NCBI GenBank assembly: GCA_016789105.1
Contig: JAEURN010000009.1
Coordinates: forward strand, 1 to 64,000
Length of the DNA: 64,000 bases
Direction: 5' to 3'
From: Armatimonadota bacterium
GTDB taxonomy: Bacteria > Armatimonadota > Fimbriimonadia > Fimbriimonadales > Fimbriimonadaceae
In this document: one piece after another, positions 30,828 to 38,127 of the stretch
Layout of the letters: every line of letters starts with the position of its first letter
How positions within the stretch are numbered: the stretch's first letter is position 1
Translations under genes and position numbers: made by a program
The notes under the pieces: model-generated
Told to the model about the DNA's origin: nothing
Database searches by the model: none
What the model saw: only the letters and a program-made list of their open reading frames with translations

Positions 30828-31685
30828 ATGCTAGTTGCATCAGTGATGTTTTTCGTAGGCCAGTTAACTTTTCATATTAGCGGGACAAGGGATTCTGCAG
30901 TAGTTTGTATTTCTAGGCATTCATTGCCTAGTGACTTGCCCCATATCAGAAAGGATCTGGAGGTGTATTCTAAAGAGCACTTTTGGGAAGAGAAAGAGTT
31001 TTTTGGACTTGGAGTTGCATTTATTGACAGAGACGCGATCGGATTGACTGCGTCAGAAGACAAACTAATCTTAGCAAGAGGATGTTTGGGTGATGTGGAG
31101 CAGAATGATTTTGCATCAGCACTTGCTCGGAGAGTAGCGTCAACTTTTGGAAACGAGTCACTGAAATCGTTGCCATCAAACGGGAGCTTATGGATTTCAA
31201 TCCAGCCAAATGGGAGGCTAACGTTTGCGGATCGTGCTGGAATTCCTGGTTTTGTCAGATTTTCAACAGGCTTTCCGCCGAAGTCCCTTTCGATTCCATT
31301 TCAATCCCTGCGCAATTCTCGCTTGACATCATCTTCAACATCGTTGAGTGATCAATACACTATAACAGCTTTCGGATCTGATGCTGAGACACGGGCGAAA
31401 CTTATCCAGAATAGCGTTGCATACATAACTGAGGAGAGATTGAAATATTCGCAGAATTTGGCAAATATTTGCAGTGAACTGGGGACTAGTGGTAATGGTT
31501 CATTTGAGAGATACGAGATATTGGGAAATAAAAATATGTCGGGTGCTGTAATCTCTGAATTGCTTCCCGAACTGAATGTGCCGGCTGATTTTGCAGGTCG
31601 AAGTATGAGCGGGGCCAATATGATCATTACTCTTGAATTCAGAATTGGTGAGAGATCGCAACTGGTTAACATAATAATCAAGTAA
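30828..31685 (+). CDS. AT-rich orphan protein of unknown function
   Basis: 285 aa. GGGAG (30817-30821) sits 6 nt before ATG 30828. The first residues (LVASVMFFVGQLTFHISG) are hydrophobic and may be a signal peptide. The rest is Ser/Leu-rich with several predicted beta strands and a helical stretch about RVASTFGNESLKSL. It ends in NMIITLEFRIGERSQLVNIIIK. No known motif is recognised. Roughly 40-45% G+C in spot counts and AT-ending codons set it apart from neighbours. It follows the broken gene by 29 bp and may belong with it as a small acquired unit. Confidence 0.65.
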   Translation: MLVASVMFFVGQLTFHISGTRDSAVVCISRHSLPSDLPHIRKDLEVYSKEHFWEEKEFFGLGVAFIDRDAIGLTASEDKLILARGCLGDVEQNDFASALARRVASTFGNESLKSLPSNGSLWISIQPNGRLTFADRAGIPGFVRFSTGFPPKSLSIPFQSLRNSRLTSSSTSLSDQYTITAFGSDAETRAKLIQNSVAYITEERLKYSQNLANICSELGTSGNGSFERYEILGNKNMSGAVISELLPELNVPADFAGRSMSGANMIITLEFRIGERSQLVNIIIK

Positions 31686-31688
31686 AGA

Positions 31689-33212
31689 TTATCTCCCTTT
31701 GAACAGTCCGCCCAAGATCCCCCGGAGGATGCTCCCGCTGTTCTTGCTCAGCTCGCGGCCGATTTGCGAGCCTGCCGAGCGCATGGCGGATTTCATCATG
31801 GCTTCGACCGGGGTGTCGCGGGTGGATCGGGCGCGCGAGGTGACGCGCTGCACTTTCTCCCTTTCTTTGGCCGCCTGGGCATCGGCTTTTGCCTGGGCTT
31901 CGGCCTGTTCGGCCCGTTCAGCTTCAAGGGCGGCTTGTTCAGCCCGTTTGCTCAGGACTTCGTAAGCCGATTCGCGGTCAACGACGTTTTCGTAAATGGC
32001 GCCGACGGGGGAATCGGCCATCACTTGCCTCCGCTCATCGGGAGTGGCCGGCCCAAGGCGGGATGATGGCGGCCGGATGAGTGTTTTTTGCACGACGATG
32101 GGGGTGCCTTTGCCTTCCAAGGTGCTGACGAGGGCTTCGCCGACGCCGAGTTGGGTGATGACCTCTTCCGTGCTGAAATCCGGGTTTTCGCGGAAGGTGG
32201 TGGCGGCCGCCTTGACGGCTTTTTGGTCGCGCGGGGTGAAGGCCCGCAAGGCATGCTGATACCGGTTGCCCAGTTGGCCGAGAACGGCATCGGGGATATC
32301 GAGCGGGTTTTGGGTGACGAAATAGACGCCGACGCCTTTGGACCGGATGAGCCGCACGACTTGCTCGACTTTGTCCACAAGGGGCTTGGGCGCATCCGAG
32401 AACAGCAGGTGGGCTTCGTCAAAGAAGAAAACTAACTTGGGTTGGTCGGGGTCGCCGACTTCTGGGAGTTCTTCGAACAATTCGCTCAGCAGCCAAAGCA
32501 AAAATGTCGCGTAGAGCTTGGGCGATTGCATGAGCTTGTCGGCGGCCAGGATGTTGATGTAGCCCAACCCATCCCGCGTTGTCCGCATGAGGTCTTTGAG
32601 ATCCAGGGCAGGTTCGCCGAAGAAGTTCTCTCCTCCCTGTTGCTCCAAAACAAGCAGGGCGCGTTGGATCGCGCCGACGCTGGCGCCGCTCACCTGCCCG
32701 TATTCGCTTTGAATGTCTTTGGCGTTTTGCGCGATGAAGTTGAGCATCCCCCTCAAGTCCTTGAGGTCGAGCATGAGGAGGTTCTGGTCGTCGGTGATTT
32801 TGAAGGCGATGTTGAGTACCCCTTCTTGGGTTTCGTTGAGTTCCAGCAACCGGGCAAGCAAAAGCGGCCCCATTTCGCTGATGGTCGTCCGGATGCGGTG
32901 GCCTTGTTCGGCAAAGAGATCCCAAAAAATGACAGGGCTTGCTTTGTAGCCATATGGCGAAAGCCCAATTTGTTGCGCCCGCTCTTCCAGTTTGGGGTTG
33001 CCGCCGCCAGCCTGGCACATCCCGCTCAAGTCACCCTTCACGTCGGCCATGAATACCGGTGTTCCCATCGCCGAAAACTGTTCAGCCAAGATTTGCAGGG
33101 TAACGGTTTTGCCGGTGCCCGTCGCCCCGGCAATTAGGCCGTGCCGGTTGCTGAGTTTGGGGAGCTGGTAGACGGGCTCGGTTGATTTGCCAACAAAGAT
33201 CGGTTCGGCCAT
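31689..33212 (-). CDS. HerA-like ATPase (DUF853 family)
   Basis: 507 aa. ATG 33212 ([11 protein letters not shown]) is chosen; a longer frame starts 57 bp upstream. Walker [11 protein letters not shown] (about residues 33-42) and Walker [13 protein letters not shown] (about 265-275) mark an FtsK/HerA-type P-loop ATPase of the DUF853 (Escherichia coli YjgR) group. [23 protein letters not shown] is the family's sensor region. A Glu/Ala/Gln-rich coiled coil (about 415-460) precedes a Gly-rich tail ([12 protein letters not shown]). The cellular role is unclear; DNA translocation is possible. It ends 3 bp after the orphan gene. Confidence 0.88.
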   Translation of the reverse strand: MAEPIFVGKSTEPVYQLPKLSNRHGLIAGATGTGKTVTLQILAEQFSAMGTPVFMADVKGDLSGMCQAGGGNPKLEERAQQIGLSPYGYKASPVIFWDLFAEQGHRIRTTISEMGPLLLARLLELNETQEGVLNIAFKITDDQNLLMLDLKDLRGMLNFIAQNAKDIQSEYGQVSGASVGAIQRALLVLEQQGGENFFGEPALDLKDLMRTTRDGLGYINILAADKLMQSPKLYATFLLWLLSELFEELPEVGDPDQPKLVFFFDEAHLLFSDAPKPLVDKVEQVVRLIRSKGVGVYFVTQNPLDIPDAVLGQLGNRYQHALRAFTPRDQKAVKAAATTFRENPDFSTEEVITQLGVGEALVSTLEGKGTPIVVQKTLIRPPSSRLGPATPDERRQVMADSPVGAIYENVVDRESAYEVLSKRAEQAALEAERAEQAEAQAKADAQAAKEREKVQRVTSRARSTRDTPVEAMMKSAMRSAGSQIGRELSKNSGSILRGILGGLFKGR

Positions 33213-33272
33213 GACTGATAGGGATGATAACCCAACCGGGCCGGTTGACGGGGCAACCTCGGGAATCATGTT

Positions 33273-33280
33273 GGTAACAT
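33273..33280 (+). promoter_or_regulatory. extended -10 element GGTAACAT before the oxidoreductase gene
   Basis: TAACAT at 33275-33280 with GG before it, 9 nt from ATG 33290. It lies in the 77-bp gap between divergent genes. Confidence 0.4.
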
Positions 33281-33289
33281 GGCTGGCGT

Positions 33290-34366
33290 ATGGCTAAGAA
33301 GTTGAAAGTCGGGGTTATCGGAACCGGGATGATCGCCAATCACGCCCATCTTCCCGGGTACGCCTCCATTCCCGACGAGGTCGAAGTCAAGTGGCTTTGC
33401 GATATCAAGCCCGACATTCTGAAAGAAAACGCGACCAAGTGGGGCGTTTCAAAGACGACGGCCGACTACCGGGATATTTTGAAAGACCCCGAGATCGACG
33501 CTGTCAGCGTTGCCACCCCGAATTTGGAGCACATGCAAATGACAGTGGACGCCCTCAAGGCTGGCAAGCACGTGATTTGCGAAAAGCCGTTGAGCATGAA
33601 TGCCGAGCAGAGCAAGGCGATGTGCCGGGCGGCCAAAGAAAGCGGAAAGGTGTTGCAAGTCGGCTTGCAGTACCGTTTCTGCGGCCCCGGCGTCTTCATG
33701 AAGGATTACATTTCCAAAGGCCACATGGGCGACATCTATTACGGCCGGGCGCAGGCGATGCGCCGCCGGGGTGTCCCTGGTTGGGGGGTCTTTACCAACA
33801 AGGCCAAACAAGGCGGTGGCCCGCTCATCGACATCGGGGTGCACATCCTCGACTTCACCCTCCATCTGATGGGCTATCCCAAACCCGTTGCGGCAACCGG
33901 CATGACTTGGGATCTGCTGGGCAAGAACCCGGAGATCGTCAACTTCATGGGCGATTTCGACCGGGATGCCTTCACGGTGGAAGACATGGCGGCGGCCATG
34001 ATCCGGTTTGAAGGCGGCCAAATGGTGTTGTTGGAAAGCTCGTTCATGGCCAACATCGCCGAAGAGTTTTTCAAAACGACTTTGATGGGCACCAAAAGCG
34101 GTGCTGAGGTCTATCCGGCGTTTAACGATGACCCGATCGTCATCTTTAGCGAACGCGACCGCCAATGCTTTAACGAACGCCCGGTGAACATCCCGCACGT
34201 GGCCAGTTCCCACGTCAAAGAAGTTCAAGAGTTCGTGCGGACCATTCGCGAAGGCGGCGAGTCGCTCGTCCCCGGCGAGCACGGATTGATCCTGAACGCC
34301 ATTTTCGACGCGGTCTACAAGAGCGCCGAAACCGGCAAAGAAGAACGGATCGACGTCAGCTACTGA
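33290..34366 (+). CDS. Gfo/Idh/MocA family oxidoreductase
   Basis: 358 aa NAD(P)-dependent dehydrogenase, usually acting on sugars, inositols or glycosides. The Rossmann fold opens with [49 protein letters not shown] contains the conserved EKP, whose Lys is catalytic. [21 protein letters not shown] is the C-domain active-site region with the conserved D-x-G-x-H. Length is typical. Proteins like this are abundant in Armatimonadota and Planctomycetes. The substrate cannot be predicted. A perfect hairpin follows the stop. Confidence 0.92.
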   Translation: MAKKLKVGVIGTGMIANHAHLPGYASIPDEVEVKWLCDIKPDILKENATKWGVSKTTADYRDILKDPEIDAVSVATPNLEHMQMTVDALKAGKHVICEKPLSMNAEQSKAMCRAAKESGKVLQVGLQYRFCGPGVFMKDYISKGHMGDIYYGRAQAMRRRGVPGWGVFTNKAKQGGGPLIDIGVHILDFTLHLMGYPKPVAATGMTWDLLGKNPEIVNFMGDFDRDAFTVEDMAAAMIRFEGGQMVLLESSFMANIAEEFFKTTLMGTKSGAEVYPAFNDDPIVIFSERDRQCFNERPVNIPHVASSHVKEVQEFVRTIREGGESLVPGEHGLILNAIFDAVYKSAETGKEERIDVSY

Positions 34367-34372
34367 CTTATT

Positions 34373-34398
34373 GGCCCCTCTCCTTGAGGAGAGGGGCC
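34373..34398. terminator. perfect 11-bp hairpin between convergent genes
   Basis: GGCCCCTCTCC (34373-34383), TTGA loop, GGAGAGGGGCC (34388-34398), between the ends of the oxidoreductase gene and the DUF899 gene. No T-run on either side, but the stem is very stable. Likely a bidirectional terminator or 3'-end stabiliser. Confidence 0.6.
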
Positions 34399-34402
34399 AT
34401 CT

Positions 34403-34966
34403 TCAACCCGCAGGCTCCCAGTCCGAGCCGCCGATGAGTTCCCACAACGGCCAAATCGGGCAAAAGTCATCGCCGGGGCCAAACGGCGTGTTGTTCAAAC
34501 GGGTCACTGTCCCATCAGACGATTTGCGGAATGCGCTGATGCCGGGCAGAAGGGACGCCCGGCCGTCACCGCTTTCTTGCGCCGGCTGGAAGTACCCCAT
34601 ATCTTGTGAAAAAGCCCGATCGGCATCCCGAACCATGCGGTAATCCCAATTGTGCGAGGCTTGCATGGCCCGTTGGGTTTCCAAACTGTCCATGTTGCAC
34701 AGTGCAACCTCGGCTTTGGTGCGAAGAATGGGAACGATCGGGTTCAGGGTGTCAGCCCACAGCGTGCAATATTGGCACCCTTTGCCCATGTTGTGGATGA
34801 CATAGAGGAAATCCTTGCCGCCAAAGAGTTCAGCGAGTTTCACCGGCCCATCGGCCGATTCAAATTCGTAATTGGCAACCGGCTCGGGGGGATTGGCCTT
34901 CCTGGCCTCGGCGAGTTGCTGTTTGAGTTCAATAATCTGTGATTCGAGTTCGGCTGGGCTCGGCAT
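34403..34966 (-). CDS. DUF899 family thioredoxin-like protein
   Basis: 187 aa. An N-terminal coiled coil (about residues 5-25, ELESQIIELKQQLAEAR) is followed by a thioredoxin-fold domain with FLYVIHNMGKGCQYCTLWAD; the CQYC is a CxxC redox pair. The C-terminus has FCPIWPLWELI. DUF899 proteins are widespread, and their substrate and partners are unknown. The start is supported by GGTATGCT, 6 nt upstream, and by an operator-like palindrome further upstream. Confidence 0.85.
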   Translation of the reverse strand: MPSPAELESQIIELKQQLAEARKANPPEPVANYEFESADGPVKLAELFGGKDFLYVIHNMGKGCQYCTLWADTLNPIVPILRTKAEVALCNMDSLETQRAMQASHNWDYRMVRDADRAFSQDMGYFQPAQESGDGRASLLPGISAFRKSSDGTVTRLNNTPFGPGDDFCPIWPLWELIGGSDWEPAG

Positions 34967-34972
34967 CGCGAC

Positions 34973-34980
34973 AGCATACC
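34973..34980 (-). promoter_or_regulatory. extended -10 element GGTATGCT before the DUF899 gene
   Basis: Minus-strand GGTATGCT, hexamer 34978-34973, 6 nt before ATG 34966. No Shine-Dalgarno. Confidence 0.45.
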
Positions 34981-34984
34981 ACTA

Positions 34985-35004
34985 ATGCAACAAATTAGTT
35001 GCAT
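34985..35004. promoter_or_regulatory. operator-like palindrome upstream of the DUF899 gene
   Basis: ATGCAAC-AAATTA-GTTGCAT: 7-bp perfect arms, 7 bp behind the -10 hexamer of the DUF899 promoter, so it would cover the -35 region. Size and symmetry suit a dimeric repressor of MarR or TetR type. The regulator is not identified. Confidence 0.45.
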
Positions 35005-35008
35005 GAAA

Positions 35009-35110
35009 TCAGTGGGAGCGGAAAAGCACTTCGTAGAGCAAGAGGATCACCGTCACAAACGCCGCCGAAAACCAGAGGATCGGCACATGTTTCACCTGGA
35101 TTCTGGGCAC
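35009..35110 (-). CDS. 33-aa putative single-span membrane protein
   Basis: Small frame from GTG 35110 to TGA 35009-35011. It begins MPRIQVKHVPILWFSAAF and continues VTVILLLYEVLFRSH: a basic N-terminus, then about 20 hydrophobic residues. It starts 18 bp after the S41 peptidase gene ends on the same strand, with AAGGT in the spacer as a possible ribosome-binding site. If real, it is probably co-transcribed and may partner the peptidase. Too short for family assignment. Confidence 0.4.
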   Translation of the reverse strand: MPRIQVKHVPILWFSAAFVTVILLLYEVLFRSH

Positions 35111-35128
35111 GGTTAGAGGTTACCTTTG

Positions 35129-36379
35129 CTAGTTGAGCCGGTTCTTGCGGATGAATTCGAGGGCTTTGTCCAGTTGAGGGTCGTGCCCTGGTTCGGCAAA
35201 TTTGAATCCTTCGAAGTCACGGGGGATGTCTGCTTCTATGTCTGGCTTGAGCCCTCCGCTGAGGTAGGCGCCGTCTTCATCGACCTTCCGCCCGATATCT
35301 CCGCTGGAGGGGAGGAAGTATCGTGCAATGGTCACTTTGACGCTGGCGCCATCGGGGACGCGGCGCAACTCTTGGACAGAAGCCTTGCCGTAGCTGTGGG
35401 TTCCAATGAGCTTTGCTTTGCCGTAATCACGCATAACACCGCTAAAGATTTCGGCGGCCGAGGCGGAATCCTCGTTGATGAGGATCGTGATGGGATAGCT
35501 TCCCGAAATGGCTTGCCCCCGGTTGGTTTTTAGGGTTGCGGATTTCCCATCGCGCGCTTTGATGGTAACGGCGGGTTTGTCGTCGACAAACAGGGACAAC
35601 ATCTTGACTGCCGATTCCAAGAGCCCGCCGGGGTTTCCGCGGAGGTCGAGAATCATTCCGGCGGGGTTGCGCGCATCGGCTTGGCGGACGGCCTCTTCAA
35701 ATTGCATCGGGGTCGGCTCGCTGAATCCAGAGATGGAGATATAGGCGATGTTCCCCTCGAGGTTTTTGCTTTCCACCGTGGGGATGACGACCTTTTGCCG
35801 GACGATCGGCATCTGGATGATCCCGTCCTGTCCTGTCCTGATGATGCCGAGGGTGACTGGGGTTCCGGCTTCACCCAGGATGTGGTCGACGATGTCATCA
35901 ACAGGCTTACCGGCAACGTTTTTCCCATCGACTTGCGTGATGATGTCGCCTTCTTTGATCCCGGCGTTGCCAGCCGGACCACCGGCAAAGACTACGGCGA
36001 TGCGGGCGCCTAGGGGGTCTTGTTGCAAGCGTGCCCCAACCCCGCTATAGTTGCCGCTGGTCTCGGTGTTGAACTTTTCATTGACCTTGGGCTCCAAGAA
36101 ATTGGTGTGGGGGTCGCCCAAGCTGGCTACAAGCCCGCCCATTGCGGCGTACCGGAGTTTTTCCGGCGTCGTGTTTTGCCCGTGTTTGGCAAGGATGTAG
36201 CCATAGTTGGCCTGAAACGTTTCAACCGGGTTCTGAGTTTTTTTGTCTGGTGCGGCCGCCAGCCTTCCAAATGCCCCGAAGTCGGGTCGGTTCCCGGCCA
36301 AGACATCCCGGGCAAAGAATCCGAGGCCGAACAAGATGCCGAAAAGGGCGATGGTCAGGGTGATCCGGGCTGCTTTCAT
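35129..36379 (-). CDS. S41 family C-terminal processing peptidase
   Basis: 416 aa serine protease anchored by an N-terminal helix (ARITLTIALFGILFGLGFFA). It cuts proteins near their C-termini in the cell envelope. A PDZ domain (about residues 115-200) contains PAGNAGIKEGDIITQVDGKNV. The catalytic domain has LDLRGNPGGLLESAV, the nucleophile Ser in LINEDSASAAEIF (about 305) and the general-base Lys in GTHSYGKASVQ (about 332), as in CtpA/CtpB. ATG 36379 lies 1 bp from the stop of the upstream paralogue, with GAGGAC as a possible ribosome-binding site inside that gene. The two are surely co-transcribed. Confidence 0.93.
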   Translation of the reverse strand: MKAARITLTIALFGILFGLGFFARDVLAGNRPDFGAFGRLAAAPDKKTQNPVETFQANYGYILAKHGQNTTPEKLRYAAMGGLVASLGDPHTNFLEPKVNEKFNTETSGNYSGVGARLQQDPLGARIAVVFAGGPAGNAGIKEGDIITQVDGKNVAGKPVDDIVDHILGEAGTPVTLGIIRTGQDGIIQMPIVRQKVVIPTVESKNLEGNIAYISISGFSEPTPMQFEEAVRQADARNPAGMILDLRGNPGGLLESAVKMLSLFVDDKPAVTIKARDGKSATLKTNRGQAISGSYPITILINEDSASAAEIFSGVMRDYGKAKLIGTHSYGKASVQELRRVPDGASVKVTIARYFLPSSGDIGRKVDEDGAYLSGGLKPDIEADIPRDFEGFKFAEPGHDPQLDKALEFIRKNRLN

Positions 36380-36380
36380 G

Positions 36381-37667
36381 TCATTTGTCCTCGACGGTTG
36401 GTTTGCCGCCGTTTTGGGCGACGGCGGCCGTGTTGGGGGCTTGGGCCGAGTACTTGCCGATGGCCAGGGTGTATCCGCTGCCATCTGGAAGGGTTTGAAC
36501 TTCGACCCAACTGGACTCGGCCGGCATGGCGCCTTGGATTTGGGCCACTCCGCTTGATTCCAGGATGTGGGCAAAGGTGGCGGCGGCCCCGATTGTCGAG
36601 TTGTCCACGATCAACGTTACTTTCAGTTTCTGCTCGGTGCCGGTCAAGGCGTTGATTGGCCGGACAGGTTTGCCGTCTGCGTTGTAGATGGCACCGTGGG
36701 GCCCGGCGGAGACGAATTTTGCCAGGGACCGCTCCATTTCGTCATAGTTGCCATTCCCGGAATTCCGGAGGTCGAAGACCATACCGCTTTCCACCGTGAG
36801 CTGTTGGATTTGTGCGGCCGCGCCACGAAAGAACCGGAGGGCGATCCGGCCATCCAGGTTTTTGTCGATGGCCGGAACTACGGTCTGGGCCCGGCCGACA
36901 TCAAAGGGCATCTCTTTGCCATTGCGGCGGATGGTCATTTGGATTTCGCCTTCCGTGCCCGAAGTCAGGATGGTGCGGGCCTTGACCGACGTGATGGAAT
37001 TCTTGGCGTGGTCTTGGACGGCATCACGCAGTTTGTTGAGTTGCTCGACCGTCGCCTTTTTTTCCGTCACCTTGGTTTGCATGTCCCGCAGATCCTGGAT
37101 GTCTTGGCCAGTCACAAGGTACTTGCCTTGGATGATCCGGATTTCGTCGCCGGGTAATAGGCCGGCCCTTTCGGCTGGGCTACCCGGCATCACGCAGGAA
37201 ATCACGACTTTGGGGAGCAAAAGCAGGGAATCGACATCGGATTTGCCGTCTTGTAGCTTTTTCAGCTCAGATTGGTTGAAGATGTAGTCGAGTTCCACGC
37301 CAATCCCGCTGTAGTTCCCGGATTGGCTGTCTTGGAAGGTTTTGAACTGTTCCGGTTCATAGAAGTTGCTTTCCGGGTCGAGAAGGCTGGCAACCATGCC
37401 TTTGACCGCTCCGGAGGCCATTTTCTGGTCGACTTCCACAGGTTCGACATAGTATTGGTGAAGCAGTTCGGCGATTTCATAAAAGTATTCCGCTTCGCTG
37501 GTTTCGCCTTTTTTGTCGGTGCTGGCCAAGAGTCCGACACCGAGTGGTTTGTTTGAGGCCAGCGATCCCATGTCGGCTTTGTTCCGGGCCAAGAACCCGG
37601 CGCAGAGGCTGCCCACGGCGGCGACCAGGACGATGAATGTCCAGACTGTGTTTTTGCCTTCTGCCAT
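36381..37667 (-). CDS. S41-like PDZ protein, probably without protease activity
   Basis: 428 aa, paralogue of the S41 peptidase just downstream. N-terminal membrane helix VWTFIVLVAAVGSLCAGFLA; PDZ domain with VMPGSPAERAGLLPGDEIRII. The catalytic segment is degenerate. LDLRGNPGG is replaced by FDLRNSGNG. The Ser remains in LIVDNSTIGAAATFAHIL, but the Lys of the GK pair is Ser (AMPAESSWVEVQ aligns with THSYGKASVQEL). Without the base Lys, peptide hydrolysis is unlikely. A scaffold or regulatory subunit for the active paralogue is plausible. ATG 37667 is chosen because it begins the membrane anchor. Confidence 0.85.
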   Translation of the reverse strand: MAEGKNTVWTFIVLVAAVGSLCAGFLARNKADMGSLASNKPLGVGLLASTDKKGETSEAEYFYEIAELLHQYYVEPVEVDQKMASGAVKGMVASLLDPESNFYEPEQFKTFQDSQSGNYSGIGVELDYIFNQSELKKLQDGKSDVDSLLLLPKVVISCVMPGSPAERAGLLPGDEIRIIQGKYLVTGQDIQDLRDMQTKVTEKKATVEQLNKLRDAVQDHAKNSITSVKARTILTSGTEGEIQMTIRRNGKEMPFDVGRAQTVVPAIDKNLDGRIALRFFRGAAAQIQQLTVESGMVFDLRNSGNGNYDEMERSLAKFVSAGPHGAIYNADGKPVRPINALTGTEQKLKVTLIVDNSTIGAAATFAHILESSGVAQIQGAMPAESSWVEVQTLPDGSGYTLAIGKYSAQAPNTAAVAQNGGKPTVEDK

Positions 37668-37683
37668 TGTGTTTGGTGGCTTG

Positions 37684-38127
37684 TCAGGGGGTGATTTCTT
37701 GCCCGAGGAGGGTGACCCTGTGCGCGTGCCTTTCTGAGTTATCGGGCTGGGATTCCAAAAACCTGTCGACAATCGCGGTCGCCAAGCTTAAAGATATCAT
37801 ACGTTCGCCAAGGCACAAGACGTTTGCGTGGTTGTGCTCGCGGGCCAATTGGGCCATGTCTTCGGAAGTGCAAAGGGCGGCGCGTATGGCCGGATACCGG
37901 TTCGCGCGGATGGACATGCCGATCCCGCTGCCGCAGATGAGGATCCCCATGTCGGAGACTCCCCGGCCAACCCTTTGGGCCACCAAATCGGCGGCAAGGG
38001 GGTAGTCGTACCTTTCCGCCCCTTCGCTCCCGACCATTTCCACATCGTGCCCTTTGCCGATCAGGTGTTGGGCGACCTCCCTCTTGTAATGGTCGCCGGC
38101 GTGGTCGCTCCCGACGACGATTTTCAC
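37684..38127 (-). CDS. rpiB: ribose-5-phosphate isomerase B
   Basis: 147 aa. Interconverts ribose-5-phosphate and ribulose-5-phosphate in the pentose phosphate pathway. KIVVGSDHAGDHYKREVA is the family start, and ICGSGIGMSIRANR carries the active-site Cys and the phosphate-binding loop. REHNHANVLCLGERM supplies the His. Length is typical. It starts with GTG 38127, overlapping the end of the upstream HEAT-repeat gene by 4 bp (GTGA), so translation is coupled even though the functions look unrelated. Confidence 0.95.
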   Translation of the reverse strand: MKIVVGSDHAGDHYKREVAQHLIGKGHDVEMVGSEGAERYDYPLAADLVAQRVGRGVSDMGILICGSGIGMSIRANRYPAIRAALCTSEDMAQLAREHNHANVLCLGERMISLSLATAIVDRFLESQPDNSERHAHRVTLLGQEITP

